Notes: a model not told the origin generated them from the sequence alone. A stretch of 64,000 nucleotides of DNA from Phymorhynchus buccinoides (GCA_017654935.2 CM065690.1:16568703-16632702), one strand, 5' to 3'. Positions 34,971-47,879 are shown, counted from the stretch's first letter. Made by a program: numbers and translations.

Positions 34971-35789
34971 TTTTTGTTTGTTTTGTTTTTAAATAACTAA
35001 AAAGCGTACAGAGAGAGAGAGAGACGATCGTATAGATTGTTCAATTCGGTAAGACTTTCTTCTCGTGCACACGGTGAAAACAAAGGAAGTTTGTAGCGCG
35101 AGTACATTCCCTTGACTGAATTTTGTAAGCTTCTCTGTGGTTGGCCAGTTACATCCAATGGCAATGCGCCTTTTCCGTGTGTTCGGCTACCTCCTCCGTG
35201 TCATTTCGAAGGAGGATTTGGATGTTTTCAAAGCTATTGAGAGAAACATCAATTTCAACCATGGTAATTATACATCACACCACACCACAGATGTGAAGAA
35301 AGAGGAGATCGACAATGGATGCCAACACAAATTTGACAGGGCTTGGCTGCATGAAGCTGTGTCGAACAGTAAGATCTGTGTAGGTGAGCCGTGAGAAATT
35401 GATGTAGCAGGCAAAGCTTTGTTCGAGTACTTTGACGATATTGGCTACGCTTTTTTGTTTGGGGCTCTCTCAAATTCCAGTAATTCTTAACCCCAGAATT
35501 TATGCATGCTTGAAAGGGGTTTGGATGGTAATGCTTCTAAACTTGTATGCAATTCTGAAAGTGTTTTCCAGTTTGAATTTGAAAGGCTTAGTCACACATT
35601 TAAAGTTTTTTGAGTATTTTGGTCAATTTTAACTAAATGTTAAGAATGATGCAACTTGACTTTGTTTTGTGATATTTTGTTTAACAAAATGTCACTTGTT
35701 TTGATGTGACAGGGTAGTGGGAGTGAGTTTAATTCCATGAAAGGGTGTTATTATTCTTATTCGATCGCTCAGACAGTGTCCTGTCTATT
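34971..35789. other. No gene confirmed
   Basis: A frame at 35137-35394 reads like protein in places (RVISKEDLDVFKAIERNINF) and is followed by a GTAATT after its CCATG. I see no family match, no acceptor of note and no neighbours to support it. Confidence 0.4.
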
Positions 35790-36075
35790 ATGAGCGCAGA
35801 TGCGTCATGCTGCCGTTATGCGCCTAAGTAAGAAATAGGCCCAGCACGTCCAACTTCGGCTGGAGGAAATCTGTTTTATTTTTTTTTTTTTTTTTTTTTT
35901 TAAAGGCAGAAGAATGGACCAGAAAGGCAGAAAGATAGTAGATGACAGTAAGCAAAGGGAAAAGGCAGAGTCAAAGAGTGACAGATTAGAGGAAGTTACA
36001 AGCACAGAACTTCCAGAAGGTGGGGGAACTATTTATACAACAAACCCCCTCCGGTATCCCCACTGGGGGGAAAGG
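35790..36075 (-). repeat. Interspersed repeat family A, reverse copy
   Basis: It runs from TGCTGCCGTTATGCGCCTAA through a 24-base T run and GAGGAAGTTACAAGCACAGA to GGTATCCCCAC. Both ends agree with the copy at 6690-6990. Confidence 0.6.
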
Positions 36076-36299
36076 GTGTTATGACTTATGTCCTTTAAAA
36101 TGAAACTGTTTTTGTTTCTTATTTCATCATGTGTCTTTTGCTTTTCATGATTTGATGAAATATAAAGTAGGCCTATTGAGGTGCAATGCAAAAAGTTCCT
36201 TTTCTCAATTTGTGGGTTTTTTTTAAATTTGCCTACTTTCCCCCCTCTATTTATCTCTCTCTCTCTCTCTCTCTTCTCAACAAACATTCCTAGTTAAAA

Positions 36300-36539
36300 G
36301 CGGTTCCTGGACACTTGCGTCCCGGACATTCGCGTCCCGGAGAATTCCGTCCGGACATTTACGTCCTTGGACATTTGGGTCCTGGACATTTGCGTCCGAA
36401 GTCATTTGGGTCCCTGACAGTTGCGTCCCGTCCCTTTTGCATCCTGGGACTTTTCCGTCCCTTGACACTTGCTCCCCAACATTACTTTTACCTACGGACT
36501 TTTGCATCCTGGACTTTTGCGTCCTTTTGATACTTTCTA

Positions 36540-36540
<1 letters not shown>
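36300..36540. repeat. Degenerate ~17-bp tandem repeat
   Basis: Variants of CCTGGACATTTGCGTCC recur about a dozen times, with TCC and GGAC kept best. Copies differ strongly, so the array is old. Confidence 0.7.
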
Positions 36541-36583
<43 letters not shown>

Positions 36584-36810
36584 GAGTGTGTGTGTGTGTG
36601 AGTAAGAGAGAGAGAGGGGGGGGGGGGGGAGAGAGAGAGAGAAAGAGAGTGAAAAACAGAAAGAGGGGGGGGGGGGGTGTATCATCAAGTGTGTGTGTGT
36701 GTGCGTGCGTGTGTGTGTGTGTGTGTGCGTGTGTGTGTGCGTGCGTGTGTGCATGCAGTGTGTGTGTATGTGTGCATGCAGTGTGTGTGTATGTGTGTAA
36801 AAAAACAATG
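36541..36810. repeat. Compound CT / GT / GA microsatellite
   Basis: (CT)n at 36543-36578, GT and G runs, GA runs to 36670, then (GT)n with GC steps to 36800. Low-complexity DNA; the apparent frames here are not genes. Confidence 0.95.
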
Positions 36811-36960
36811 GACGTATGCAATTGTCCAGGAAGCAATTGTCCGAGGAAATGGAGAGAGCATTCATCTGCAAAAAGTATACAAACACAAATTACACCAGTG
36901 TATAATGATTTAAAACGAATAAACGAATACATATGTTACATACATACATACATACATAAA

Positions 36961-37373
36961 TGTGACCCAGCACCACGAAAGGGACATTAAGTCGCTGGGC
37001 TAGTTTCTCACAACGGGCTTTAAAAGTCGAAAATCTTAATTTTGAGTTATGGGTATTTTTGCGTTCTCTAGCATCTTATCTTTCATATTTATAAAGGATA
37101 ATCTTTAATATGGTCTCTAAATGGTCTTATAAGTGTTTTAAGACGAGTATGTCAATGCACTTTCTTCAGATAGGCTAGACTTTAGAAAATGTTTTCTCAA
37201 AATGTCCTATGCTCACCCTACTAACTTTAAATGCTCATAACTCCGGAACGGAAAAAGATACAAGAATGGTTCTTGTATCATTAGAAAGAGAATTGTCTGA
37301 AGTTTTCAAATGGAGAATTTTCTCAGAATGGTCAGTTTGACACTTAATGTCCCTTTCGTGGTGCTGGGTCACA
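36961..37373. mobile_element. MITE with TGTGACCCAGCACCACGAAA ends
   Basis: About 32 bases at 36961 (TGTGACCCAGC to GGGACATTAAGT) are repeated in reverse at 37342-37373. Length 413 bp, no coding sequence. I could not settle the target duplication. A partial relative is in intron 11 of the RNF213-like gene (27436-27800). Confidence 0.78.
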
Positions 37374-37454
37374 AACAAGATGCATGAACATGCTTGTGCC
37401 GTTTGTGAAAGGAAGAGGCATGTCAATTGTCATGCTTTATGACATACACTGTGT

Positions 37455-37770
37455 CTGTCCCAGTATTGCACTACCTCCAGGATCGACCCACTATCTGTCT
37501 AAATAAAAAATGTCCTGTATAGGGGAAGACGGGGTAAAAAGCGCATGGGTGGGTAAGAAGCCCACCCCAATTATCTCATGAAATGAAGCAAATTTCAGTC
37601 TCATTTTGCCCATGAGACGAGCGTTAATGTCTAGCATTCGTCTCATGGGCAAATTTGACTGAAATTTGCTTTATTTCATGAGATAATTGGGGTGGGCTTC
37701 TTACCCGCCCATGCGCTTTTTACCCCGTCTTCCCCTATATCTGGACCAGGTCGGAAGACGTTATGCACAT
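37455..37770 (-). repeat. Repeat family D copy split by a palindromic element
   Basis: GCACTACCTCCAGGATCGAC..AATGTCCTGTA before 37522 and TATCTGGACCAGGTCGGAAG..ACGTTA after 37735 are the two halves of a family seen intact at 49245-49390 (reverse) and 49585-49740 (forward), also 42205-42310 and 48118-48250. The 214-bp palindromic element sits in the middle at a TA. Confidence 0.65.
37522..37735 (+). mobile_element. Palindromic TA-flanked element, copy 1
   Basis: 214 bp. The 5' half from GGGGAAGACGGGGTAAAAAG to TTTGCCCATGAGACGA is the reverse complement of the 3' half. The short middle reads GCGTTAATGTCTAGC. TA lies on both sides. No protein is encoded. The design suits a Tc1/mariner-type foldback MITE. 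Confidence 0.9.
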
Positions 37771-38049
37771 TTTGTTTCTTCTACACGTGCACGCCATTTA
37801 TGGTGTTGGTTATAGTTGAAAGAGACACATAATCATCGATGAAAACTAGGGGAGAGCGCACCCTAATCTATGTCTATGACCTGGCCAGCCATCGCCCGTT
37901 CAGCGTTTACATCCATAATTGGATCCTGCCAATGTTTTCTCCAAGAAGGAGGAGGTAGTATCATTCTTCTTAGGTAATAGCAAGAAGGCAACACACCAGC
38001 CTTCTTTCCTCGTGATACCACCACCTGGCTTTTACCCTCGAAGAATTTG

Positions 38050-38310
38050 ATGATACACTGGGACCTCCCATTATATAAGACTCCCTCCCATATAAGACCT
38101 ACTTCTCTGAAACATTGCCCTTCTTTGTGAGTATTCACATGACCTCCCTTATGTTTTTGTTGTTGTCGTACCCTGGCTTAAAGACTCCAGGGATCATCCC
38201 AACAGCCGAAGCAATTGAACACTATGGTACAAATGCACCAGCTAGGGATGAGAACATTGCCGTGTACCTCCCTTAAAGACCCCTCCCTTAAAGACCCCTT
38301 TCTTATAAGA
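38050..38310. repeat. Degenerate pogo-like MITE related to 5586-5765
   Basis: It contains CTCCCTCCCATATAAGACCT, CTTCTCTGAAACATTGCCCT and several CCTCCCTTA.AGACC phrases, all also in the element at 5586-5765 (reverse). It is interrupted by another repeat around 38160-38230. Confidence 0.5.
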
Positions 38311-38455
38311 CCTCATTTCTATACAAAGAGAGGAGAATTCTTCATTGATGCACTTGTGCGTCATTTCCACTCTAATGTGTGTTCATGTTATGATGGGCTG
38401 ATTCTGAACATTGTATTTAAAGCGAGTTTGTCTCTCTCGGTGGAGTTTGCACGTA

Positions 38456-38669
38456 GGGGAAGACGGGGTAAAAAGCGCATGGGCGGGTAAGAAGCCCACC
38501 CCAATTATCTCATGAAATGAAGCAAATTTCAGTCTCATTTTGCCCATGAGACGAGCGTTAATGTCTAGCATTCGTCTCATGGGCAAATTTGACTGAAATG
38601 TTCTTTATTTCATGAGATAATTGGGGTGGGCTTCTTACCCGCCCATGCGCTTTTTACCCCGTCTTCCCC
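38456..38669 (+). mobile_element. Palindromic TA-flanked element, copy 2
   Basis: 214 bp, same orientation of the central bases as copy 1 (GCGTTAATGTCTAGCATTC). Flanks: CACGTA before and TACAG after. It differs from copy 1 by a few substitutions. Confidence 0.9.
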
Positions 38670-38912
38670 TACAGTAACGTACCAATGCTTTCCCGTGTTC
38701 CGTGTATAAATCGTCTGCCTTTTAACATTTGGAAGAAATCGTTCAATCAATCAACCAATCAATCATCTTTATTGCCCCCCATAAAACATGCAAGGACATT
38801 TTCTGTGCAGTTATTACGTTAAACAAAAATTATACGGCAGAACATAACACACACAAAACCATTCAATATATGGACATCAGCGAAAAAATTAAAATAGTAC
38901 AGTATCATGATG

Positions 38913-38946
<34 letters not shown>

Positions 38947-39088
38947 GCATGCACGCACGCTGCATCGCATACACCAAAGAGATTTCCCCTGCTCACACCT
39001 AACCCTATGCGCGCATATGTAGCTAAAACATTTGCATATCCAACTCTAAAATTTCGAACACATACACACACTCTCACACATACACACA

Positions 39089-39151
<63 letters not shown>
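38913..39151. repeat. CA and CT microsatellites
   Basis: (CA)n at 38914-38944 with CG steps, and (CT)n at about 39090-39152. The apparent serine/leucine- and threonine/histidine-rich frames are products of the repeats. Confidence 0.95.
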
Positions 39152-39156
<5 letters not shown>

Positions 39157-39639
39157 GTCTCTCTGTATGTAAGTGTGCTTGGGTATGTCTCTCTCTCTCA
39201 TATCTTCAAAACTTACAGCGACTGACTACTTAAGCTTGAATATATTACCTTTTCAATTAAAACAACACAACAAAGCAGTCTTTATGTTCAACATTGTATC
39301 GGGACATGCTCTACAGTCGCTTATAAATAAGTGTGTTGTCAATGATCGGCGCCATGTACACACAATCATTCTCCCACTACCAAGAATCGATTTATTTAAG
39401 TATTTAAGACAGTTTGGTTTATTCTGGCGGAGCTCTGTGGAACACCATCTTGGCCAGTTTTAAAAGTGAAACAACAGTAGGACTATTAACTTTTAAAAAG
39501 AATTATAAAAAAAAACATCTAACCAATTTCACTTCTTTGCAATACAATATGTCTTCCAACGGTGAACCAGTTGTCTAGTCCAATGCTTACCACCTGTTTT
39601 CTAGTGAATTTGTTATGCCATATGTAACACGTATTTCAT

Positions 39640-39693
39640 GCTTTCTGAGTGTGTGTGTGTGCCTTCATGTGTTTGTGTGTGCGTGCGTGCGTT

Positions 39694-39724
<31 letters not shown>

Positions 39725-40020
39725 TACGAGCCGTGGAATTCATGTTTTGATGCTTGTAAATAATGTTCTTCTTCTTTGTGTGTGTTGCATCTAGATTTTG
39801 TTTTGATTTTTTCCCCCTCTTTCACGATACATATTTGGTACAGTGTGTGTGTGTGCGTGTGCGCGCGTGCGCGTGTGCGCGCGTGTGTGTGTAATAATGT
39901 GTGCGAGTGCGTGCGTGCATACGTGCGTGCGTGTGTGTGTGTGCGCGCGTGTGTGTGTGTGTGCGTGCGTGCGTGTGTGCGCGTTCCCGCGTGTGTGTAT
40001 GTGTATGAGTGAGTGTGTGT
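39640..40020. repeat. GT-rich microsatellite cluster
   Basis: (GT)n with GC steps at 39650-39724 and 39842-40020. Alternating purine-pyrimidine DNA of this length can form Z-DNA. No gene is present. Confidence 0.92.
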
Positions 40021-40290
40021 AGTTTTTGTGTATATGTCGATGTGTATGTGTGTGGCTGTGTGGATAATTGGTGTTTACAAATATTTGTCATTCGTGCATT
40101 GATCTGTTTGTTTTTTCTTCTTGTTGTTGGCGAGATGTAAACAAGCGTATATTGTGATTATTCTTTTCCAACATTAAAAAAGATTCGTTCGTTCGTTCGT
40201 TCATACCCAAGCACACTCATTTACTCAGGAGACAGAAATAGAGAGAATTTGATGCAGTTATGCATGTGCATGAAATGCACAAAGACATAT

Positions 40291-40505
40291 GGGGAAGACG
40301 GGGTAAAAAGCGCATGGGCGGGTAAGAAGCCCACCCCAATTATCTCATGAAATAAAGCAAATTTCAGTCAAATTTGCCCATGAGACGAATGCTAGACATT
40401 AACGCTCGTCTCATGGGCAAAATGAGACTGAAATTTGCTTCATTTCATGAGATAACTGGGGTGGGCTTCTTACCCGCCCATGCGCTTTTTACCCCGTCTT
40501 CCCCC
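40291..40505 (-). mobile_element. Palindromic TA-flanked element, copy 3
   Basis: Same family, middle in the other orientation (GAATGCTAGACATTAACGC). The right end has two extra C. The left flank reads ACATAT. Confidence 0.88.
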
Positions 40506-40508
40506 CTA

Positions 40509-41755
40509 TCAACGCGTTTGAAATGACATGCATTGGAATAACCATGGCTATGTCTCTTGTTTTTGTTTTTGTTCTCATAATTCCGAAACCGAAAACGAAA
40601 ACAATATCAATGTCTCTGTGCTGTGAAGCGCATCACGTATTCACGATGCTGGCGACACGCTGTCATCCCATGAAGAACGAAGGCGATTAAACCGCACGTG
40701 GAGATCGTGGAATTTGTGCCCCAGTTTCCACGTGTTCAGTCCTCTTGACCTCCTTTCCCTTTCTGAGTTCAGCTAATTGCACACGCTCCTCTGCATAACA
40801 TGCCCCTTTCCTGTTGTCTTGTGTAAGTATACCAGTGCATTCAGTTGTCTGAGCAGTCACTTCTACAGACTAAATTGGATGTTTTAAGCAAGAAGAAGAA
40901 GGATAATTATGCAGGAAGTCCAGTACCAAGTCATCAGATTCAAAAATCAACACATTCTTGTCTGATCGGGAAGCGGCACAGTTTTTAGTAGTAGTAGTAG
41001 AATAGGGACTAGTCGAGCCGTCAAGCTTTTCCTGAACTCTTGTTTCTGTGTTTATCTCTTAAACGTCTTTGGAGTGCTCGACCAGTCAAGGTCGCCACAT
41101 AGTCTTTCACTATTAAGTTCAAACTCTCATTTGCGCTCTCCCAATTTCCGTCGAGTGCCTTCATAGGCTCCTTCGACGTACAAATCCAGATCCAGAGATC
41201 CAGATTCACTACAAGAAGATTGAATCCTGCCCCTGACTGATCGATGACAGGATGGTGCATTCGTCTGGAGGAGGACTCTGTGCTGTGATTCATGTCGTTG
41301 GGGTGCCACCTTCGACTTTTTTTCTTCGTCTGACCGGGGACATGACTCACTACCAGTGCTGCGATCATTGTGGTCAGGTATGTTGTGTGTTGTGGTCAAG
41401 TCCTTTCTTCCAGCATATGTGGATGAACCTCCCCGGTTCCGTGGCATAATAATCAGTGTGTTGAGTCCTGTGTACCAGTTGGTGTTTCACATTCTGCTTC
41501 TTCTTGCAGTAGACAACCACCATCATCCCTTTGATGGTTCTGTTGTGTGTAATAACTGGGGTCTTCGGTCATGTATTATAGATATCTGTACACAGTAATA
41601 ATTTCCTTGGGCGCCCAGATGATCGGCTTGAATGGCTTGGGGGAAAATGGGACAAGTTGGAAGTAGGATTGGGGAATACTGGAGGGAAATGAGTGGGGCA
41701 GGGTCACAGAGGGAGGGATGGGGGGGTGGGAGGGGGGGGGGGGGAGGGGCGCTGT
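40509..41755. other. No gene recognised
   Basis: Mixed DNA with a (TAG)n run at 40987-41001, a frame at 41021-41368 (reverse) without any domain, and G runs at 41718-41750. I see no supported gene. Confidence 0.45.
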
Positions 41756-41990
41756 TTAGATCCGAGACTTGAAGCTCTCCACCGAGGCCGATGATACTGC
41801 CTCAGGTGGGAGGGAGTTCCACTTAGAGATGGTCCGTGGAAAAAAGGAAAACTTCTGTAGCTGGTTTTGCAAGAGGGGGGTGGGGGGGGGGGCGGTGGTG
41901 GGGGGTGGGTGGGTATGTTGCTTGGTGGGACTTTCTCGTTTGTCTTGTTGGTGGGTGGAGGGATTTGGTGTTGATAGTGACGTCACCGTG
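41756..41990 (-). mobile_element. LINE C-terminal fragment
   Basis: The reverse frame ends in FSFFPRTISKWNSLPPEAVS and SASVESFKSRI before a stop. This is the standard closing motif of Jockey/CR1-type LINE reverse transcriptases. Sequence beyond it is proline-rich and diverged. It is a different LINE from the one at 20517. Confidence 0.75.
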
Positions 41991-42579
41991 GTGAAACTTA
42001 AAGAAAGTCGTCAGTCTGGATGTGCGCCTTTTCACAATACTGTTTCGAATAACCCACATGCACTAAATCAACAAACACATATAAACATCAGTACATGCAC
42101 AACTAATTCAGGTTATAGCAATCTGTCGCGCTTTGAACGCTTGATAAATATAAATTGCTAGTTTTCTGATCGTCTCACTATAACTATGCACACATATGTA
42201 TTGTTAAAAATTCAGGACTTTCCTGGTGCTGCACTGTCCCCGGGCATTGCCTCCAGGATCGTTCCCACCATCTAATGTCCCATAGGTGTCTGTTCTAGAC
42301 CGGAGGACGTTAAACAGAATTTCATCATCACCGTCTCGCTATTCGTGGAGGCCAACAATAAACACAAACGAAAATCATTTGGATTACGACAGTACTTTTG
42401 TGCTATGACTTTTCTCTTATGCTATTATCAAATGGACAACATAACAAGCAAGAAGTGCTTTGAGGATTTCAGGACTTTATATTTTAGGTTTTGGGGGTTT
42501 CAGGAATGTTTCTTTCAGGGTTGTTGTTTTGCTACCCCCCCCCCCCCCCCCCAAGCACCCCTGCATGCTCCACCAGCTA

Positions 42580-42793
42580 GGGGAAGACGGGGTAAAAAGC
42601 GCATGGGCGGGTAAGAAGCCCACCCCAATTATCTCATGAAATAAAGCAAATTTCAGTCAAATTTGCCCATGAGACGAATGCTAGACATTAACGCTCGTCT
42701 CATGGGCAAAATGAGACTGAAATTTGCTTCATTTCATGAGATAATTGGGGTGGGCTTCTTACCCGCCCATGCGCTTTTTACCCCGTCTTCCCC
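42580..42793 (-). mobile_element. Palindromic TA-flanked element, copy 4
   Basis: 214 bp, middle in the same orientation as copy 3. Flanks: CAGCTA and TACAATGG. Confidence 0.9.
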
Positions 42794-42854
42794 TACAATG
42801 GTCTTTACTGACTCAGAGCTGCATTTAGTTTACACCCATGCTCACCACAGGTTT

Positions 42855-42978
42855 TAACCCTTTCGCCGACAGCCATTTTTCAGCACACTTACCTGGGTTG
42901 AGAAAAACTCTGTCTGTAATATTGGGGATTTCTATGTGACATATTATTTAAAATAAGGCCTATCCTTACCTTCCCAAA
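42855..42978 (+). mobile_element. Truncated piggyBac-like MITE
   Basis: TTAACCCTTTCGCCGACAGC to AAGGCCTATCCTTACCTTCC is the left half of the family. It stops where the next full copy begins. Confidence 0.7.
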
Positions 42979-42982
42979 TTAA

Positions 42983-43220
42983 CCCTTTCACCGCCAGCCA
43001 TATTTCAGCCAAAAATGTCCATGAAATTGATCTGGGTAGAGAACAAAAACCATCTGCAGTATTGGGGATTCTTCTGCGACAGATATAAAATAAGGTCTAA
43101 CCCTACATCGCAAAACTAAGACAATAGGGTCTTTGGATAACAGACCCTGATTTGATGCCTTTTAGTGACATGGGTGTTAAAGCATTGCGGTGCAAACATG
43201 TGACGTTGGCGGTGAAAGGG
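42983..43220 (-). mobile_element. PiggyBac-like MITE, third full copy
   Basis: CCCTTTCACCGCCA and TGGCGGTGAAAGGG ends, perfect TTAA on both sides, 238 bp. Same length as the copy in intron 10. Confidence 0.82.
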
Positions 43221-43414
43221 TTAAAAAAAAAATCGGAACAGACTGGCTGCACTTCGATCTTGCTATTATGTTACACTGACCGAGTCCAATTCAGGTATGG
43301 GCCTATGTAAAACTCCCGTTAAAAAACCCGTGTCTCCCTTTGTGAAGGTTTGTGCGTTGTCGCTGGCGTATATTCTTTAGTTCGTGTGCCTCTTTTTCCC
43401 GTTCGTGTGGTTTA

Positions 43415-44108
<694 letters not shown>

Positions 44109-44189
44109 GCCCCCACACGCGTATGTCATGACTGGTTTCTTTTTATTTAAAGTCTGTTCACACAATGATAGTATAAACAAACAAACAAA

Positions 44190-44285
44190 CTAAAAAAAAG
44201 TAACTCTGTGTGTGTGCGCTCGCGCGCGCGCGCGCGCGCGCGTGTGTGTGTGCGTGCGTGTGCGTGTGTGCATGCATGCGTGTGT
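44190..44285. repeat. GC/GT microsatellite
   Basis: (CG)n at 44219-44241 flanked by GT runs. A CG run of this length is unusual in CpG-poor animal DNA. Confidence 0.9.
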
Positions 44286-44767
44286 CTGTCACTGACCTTA
44301 GTAGGCCCCTATGAGCTCCCGTAAATCTTGTTTCAACTCGCGCACATAAATCATTGGAGCCACTATTGTGAGCGTCCTGAGCTTAGAAGTACGCGTACCG
44401 AAAGCCTATTGATTTATTGCCACGATCGAGCATGCACGTGCACAACAGCGGGCTGTGAAACTATCGATAGCTTGCACGCGCACAGGGCGAAAACTATTAG
44501 TACAAACTACAATCATCTGTGAATGAGAGCAAAGGAGCACACAAATGTTGTTGTTGTTGTTTTAACGCGTGCACGAGCATTGTCAGATCTCTTTCTCTGA
44601 GACAAAATATATTTTACCAAAAACATACGCTGCTTATAAAACGAAATAACTAAATGTAATGAGATAACCATAGCTGTTCACGGGACTATAACAGACTAAC
44701 TAACTGACTAAATGTAAAATACTCCTACGATATTATCGTTCATAATATCATATTAAGCGTACTAGTC

Positions 44768-44975
44768 AAACAAGCGCGGATTCGCAATCGTTTGTGGCGT
44801 GCAACAATTGAAAACGAAACATCATTTTAAAGAGCAGCCTCAATTTGAACTGCAGCCTCGATTTGAAGTGCGACAATTTTGTAGCCTCGATTTGAAGTGC
44901 GACAATTTTGGACCGACCGACAGACAGACCGACAAAGTGAGTTATAGGTTCGTGGTTTGTGCCACAAACAAAAAT
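44768..44975 (+). repeat. Interspersed repeat with GACAGACAGACC run
   Basis: It starts AAGCGCGGATTCGCAATCG. CCTCGATTTGAAGTGCGACA occurs twice in tandem, and it ends GACAAAGTGAGTTATAGGTT. The same family reappears at 46058-46545 inside the pogo-like element. Confidence 0.55.
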
Positions 44976-45370
44976 CAGTATAGACAGACATTTCCATAAA
45001 ATTGTGCACTCAGTAAACTTGACAAAGACTGACTGAAAATGAAACACGACGGTCTCAGTAGTCATCGGTTTTGCCGATAAAACCAAACAAATCAAGAGAA
45101 ACTATCTAGAGGGCTCCCCCGAAGTCGCAGTGTGGCTGCCCACGTGACGTGAGACGGGGTGATCAAAAACGGTCACAAACGTAACATTCTCATCTGTAGC
45201 TGATACACTTTAACCACAGTGTTCAGGTGCTTCCGCTGTTGGGATGATCCCTGGAGTCTTTTAGCCGGGGTAAGCCAACGACAACAACAATAACATCTAG
45301 AAGGCAAAGGCTGAAATATAACATATATATATATAGTGCCAAATTGATGTGATATGATCATGCAGATACA

Positions 45371-46843
45371 GTGAAACCCGCTTTATTTCAAGTGCCTTGG
45401 GACCACCAAATGACTTGAAATTATCCAAACTTGAAATTATCTGAACTTGAAATTATTTGAGTGCTCGGTTAATTTCAAGGTTTTGCCTAATCTAACACAA
45501 AATTGAAATTAACCGAACAAAGTTGAAATTAACCGAGCAAGTCGGGGGAGAAAGGAATTTTTGATGGTATGGATATTTTCACATTGATTTATGTGTTTAG
45601 AAAGTGTACACTTGTATCTTTCATATAATTTACCAGAAATACAAACTGTTCTACTTTCGGCTAAATGGTGTTTCACTGTCACCGTCACTGATCTCTTAAC
45701 TCAGGGGTGGGTTGTTGAGGCACCCCAGACAAAATTTTCCGCCATCAGTCCCGGTCATGTGCTGCTCTTTGTGAATTTGCGAAAAAAAAACACCCAAAAA
45801 GCCAGCCCTGTCCTCTCCCGGATAATAGCCTCCCACCTCTTCCTCTGTCTGTCTCTTTGTCTTCCTTTAGCTATTGTGCCCTGCAGGATGCTTTTTTGTG
45901 CAAGGCCATTTGATCTCGTCACATGTCCGTACCACTTCAGTTTCCTTTCTTGACGATGGTGAGCAGGTAGTCATGAGGTCCAATGATTATGTCCCTGACT
46001 TCCTCATTTATGATACAGTATGGTCTTTGTATGAGATGTTCAGGGTCTTGCAGTAAGCAAGCGCGGATTCGCAATCGCTTGTGGCACGCCCAGCGGTCTA
46101 TTTTTACCACTCCAATCATTACATACACTGAGTCGCCTCCCCTGGCTTTTCAATAATTTTAATCTGTAAACCAGAATGTTATCTCTGCACCATTTCGTAA
46201 CTTTTTATATCTTTTGGAAAACATTTAAAACTATTTATCCTACTTATGCTCATCGAAAGAAGCACTGCATACTCATCGTGTCTGTTGCAGTGTCTGTATT
46301 GCGTATGTTTATTATTTTGTATGCTTTAAAATGAAGATTCATGTGCTCTGTTCAGTATATAATTCTTTCCATACGTTAGGACTGTAGATTTGTAGATATG
46401 ACAACTGAAATGTTACTTTATGCACAAGTATTTTTTTCTCTTTTACAATATGTGCAGCAATTTTGTACCGACAGACCGACCGACAGACAGACAGACAGAC
46501 AAAGTGAGTTATTGGTTTGTGGCTTGAGCCATAAACAAAAATTGAAGTAAAAGTGTGTTGACTTGAAATTAGGCGAGCAAAAAAAATGAATTTAGCCGAT
46601 CTCCTCCTCTTGAAAAATGTGTTGACTTGAAATTAACTGTGCACTTGAAATTAACCGGGTTTCGCTTCAGTTGGGACAGAGATGTTACTCGAAATTAACC
46701 GATAATTGAAATTAACCGAATTGAAATTATCGGGGGTTTTGTAACAGATAGAAAGAAGGCCTCTGGCCGGGACCTTAGAATGACTTGAAATTATCCCGAA
46801 ATTGAAAATAACCGAGTTGAAATTAAGCGGGTTTCACTCAGTG
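45371..46843. mobile_element. Pogo-like 1.5-kb non-autonomous element
   Basis: The left end CAGTGAAACCCGCTTTATTT and the right end (reverse complement) GAGTGAAACCCGCTTAATTT are bordered by TA. Phrases like TTGAAATTAACCGA recur near both ends as sub-repeats. The interior holds a LINE piece and a family repeat instead of a transposase, so other elements have landed in it. Confidence 0.72.
45690..46060 (-). mobile_element. Degenerate LINE C-terminal fragment in the pogo-like element
   Basis: Reverse reading gives INEEVRDIIIGPHDYLLTIV and KK, then in a shifted frame a KWYGHV-like stretch and a GRQRDRQRKRW-like stretch. This is the zinc-finger-bearing end of a common LINE type (LLTIVKRRKLKWYGH... 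family). Several frameshifts are present. Confidence 0.6.
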
Positions 46844-47346
46844 TATGTGATACAACTCACGCGAAAAGACACCAGTGATCTGTTTGAGTAATTGTTGTTG
46901 AAATGATGGCCATGGAGATGACAACAAGGGTAAAGGCTTGCAAAGTGTACCAGCTTTCAAATCCTACCTTTGCTGTTTCTCGAATCCTGTTATAATTTGA
47001 CGTCAACGTGTGTCTTGCTATATGAAGATGGGTGTATTTCAGTCACAGGGTCAATAACTAAAGTTACAGCAATATGTCCTATAGAGGGATCCGGGTTCAT
47101 GTATGCAAATGAGAATGTCACCTCTGTCGGCCATGATGGCTGGATTATTCGGGTTGCTAAGATACTTGGCGGTGGAACGCATTGAATTCTGATGTTTGCT
47201 TTTAGTCCTGAACATTTAACTACTGCACAGTTTATTACCATTGTGACGATTTGTCGAAACTCACTGACGCTCACCTCTGTAATCTGAACCAAAACGGCGC
47301 TCCAGCCAAAATGGCGTCCGACTTTCGTTACCAACAAAATCACGTA

Positions 47347-47560
47347 GGGGAAGACGGGGTAAAAAGCGCATTGGCGGGTAAGAAGCCCACCCCAATTATC
47401 TCATGAAATGAAGCAAATTTCAGTCTCATTTTGCCCATGAGACGAGCGTTAATGTCTGGCATTCGTCTCATGGGCAAATTTGACTGAAATTTTCTTTATT
47501 TCATGAGATAATTGGGGTGGGCTTCTTACCCGCCCATGCGCTTTTTACCCCGTCTTCCCC
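47347..47560 (+). mobile_element. Palindromic TA-flanked element, copy 5
   Basis: 214 bp, middle in the same orientation as copies 1 and 2, with GTCTGGCATTC. Flanks: CACGTA and TAACATT. Confidence 0.9.
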
Positions 47561-47879
47561 TAACATTATGACGCTATCCCGGATCCCTCTATATGGCCTT
47601 TGGCCGAGAGGACGTGAAACATTAACATTCTCAGTCACAGGGATCCTAAACAAAATCGAGAAAAAAAACGTCGAGGAAAAACGCTGAGCTGTGTTAATTG
47701 ATTCAGGCTTACTGCGGGTAACTAATCAATGCCTTCATTACTCTGTGGTTGCCGCTACATTTGATACTTAGATCTCAAGCTTTTGGGTAAAAATGCGAGG
47801 GAAAATAATAATTATCAATGTTGAAGGCACAATAATATTATTAATGCACCTCGGCTTTAATATCGCCGTGCATGAGTGC

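Noticed and set aside
35137..35394. Possible exon (85 residues)
   Set aside because: Protein-like in places but no family match, no clear acceptor and no linked exons.
38889..40091. Open frames rich in Cys/Val or Thr/His
   Set aside because: They come from GT/CA microsatellites.
41021..41447. Reverse frames of 106-115 residues
   Set aside because: No recognisable domain; the two overlap in different frames and lie in repeat-like sequence.
42345..42857. Frames ending RGRRGKKRMGG or containing MRRMLDINARLMGKMRLKF
   Set aside because: They arise from the palindromic 214-bp element, recur at every copy and have no independent support.
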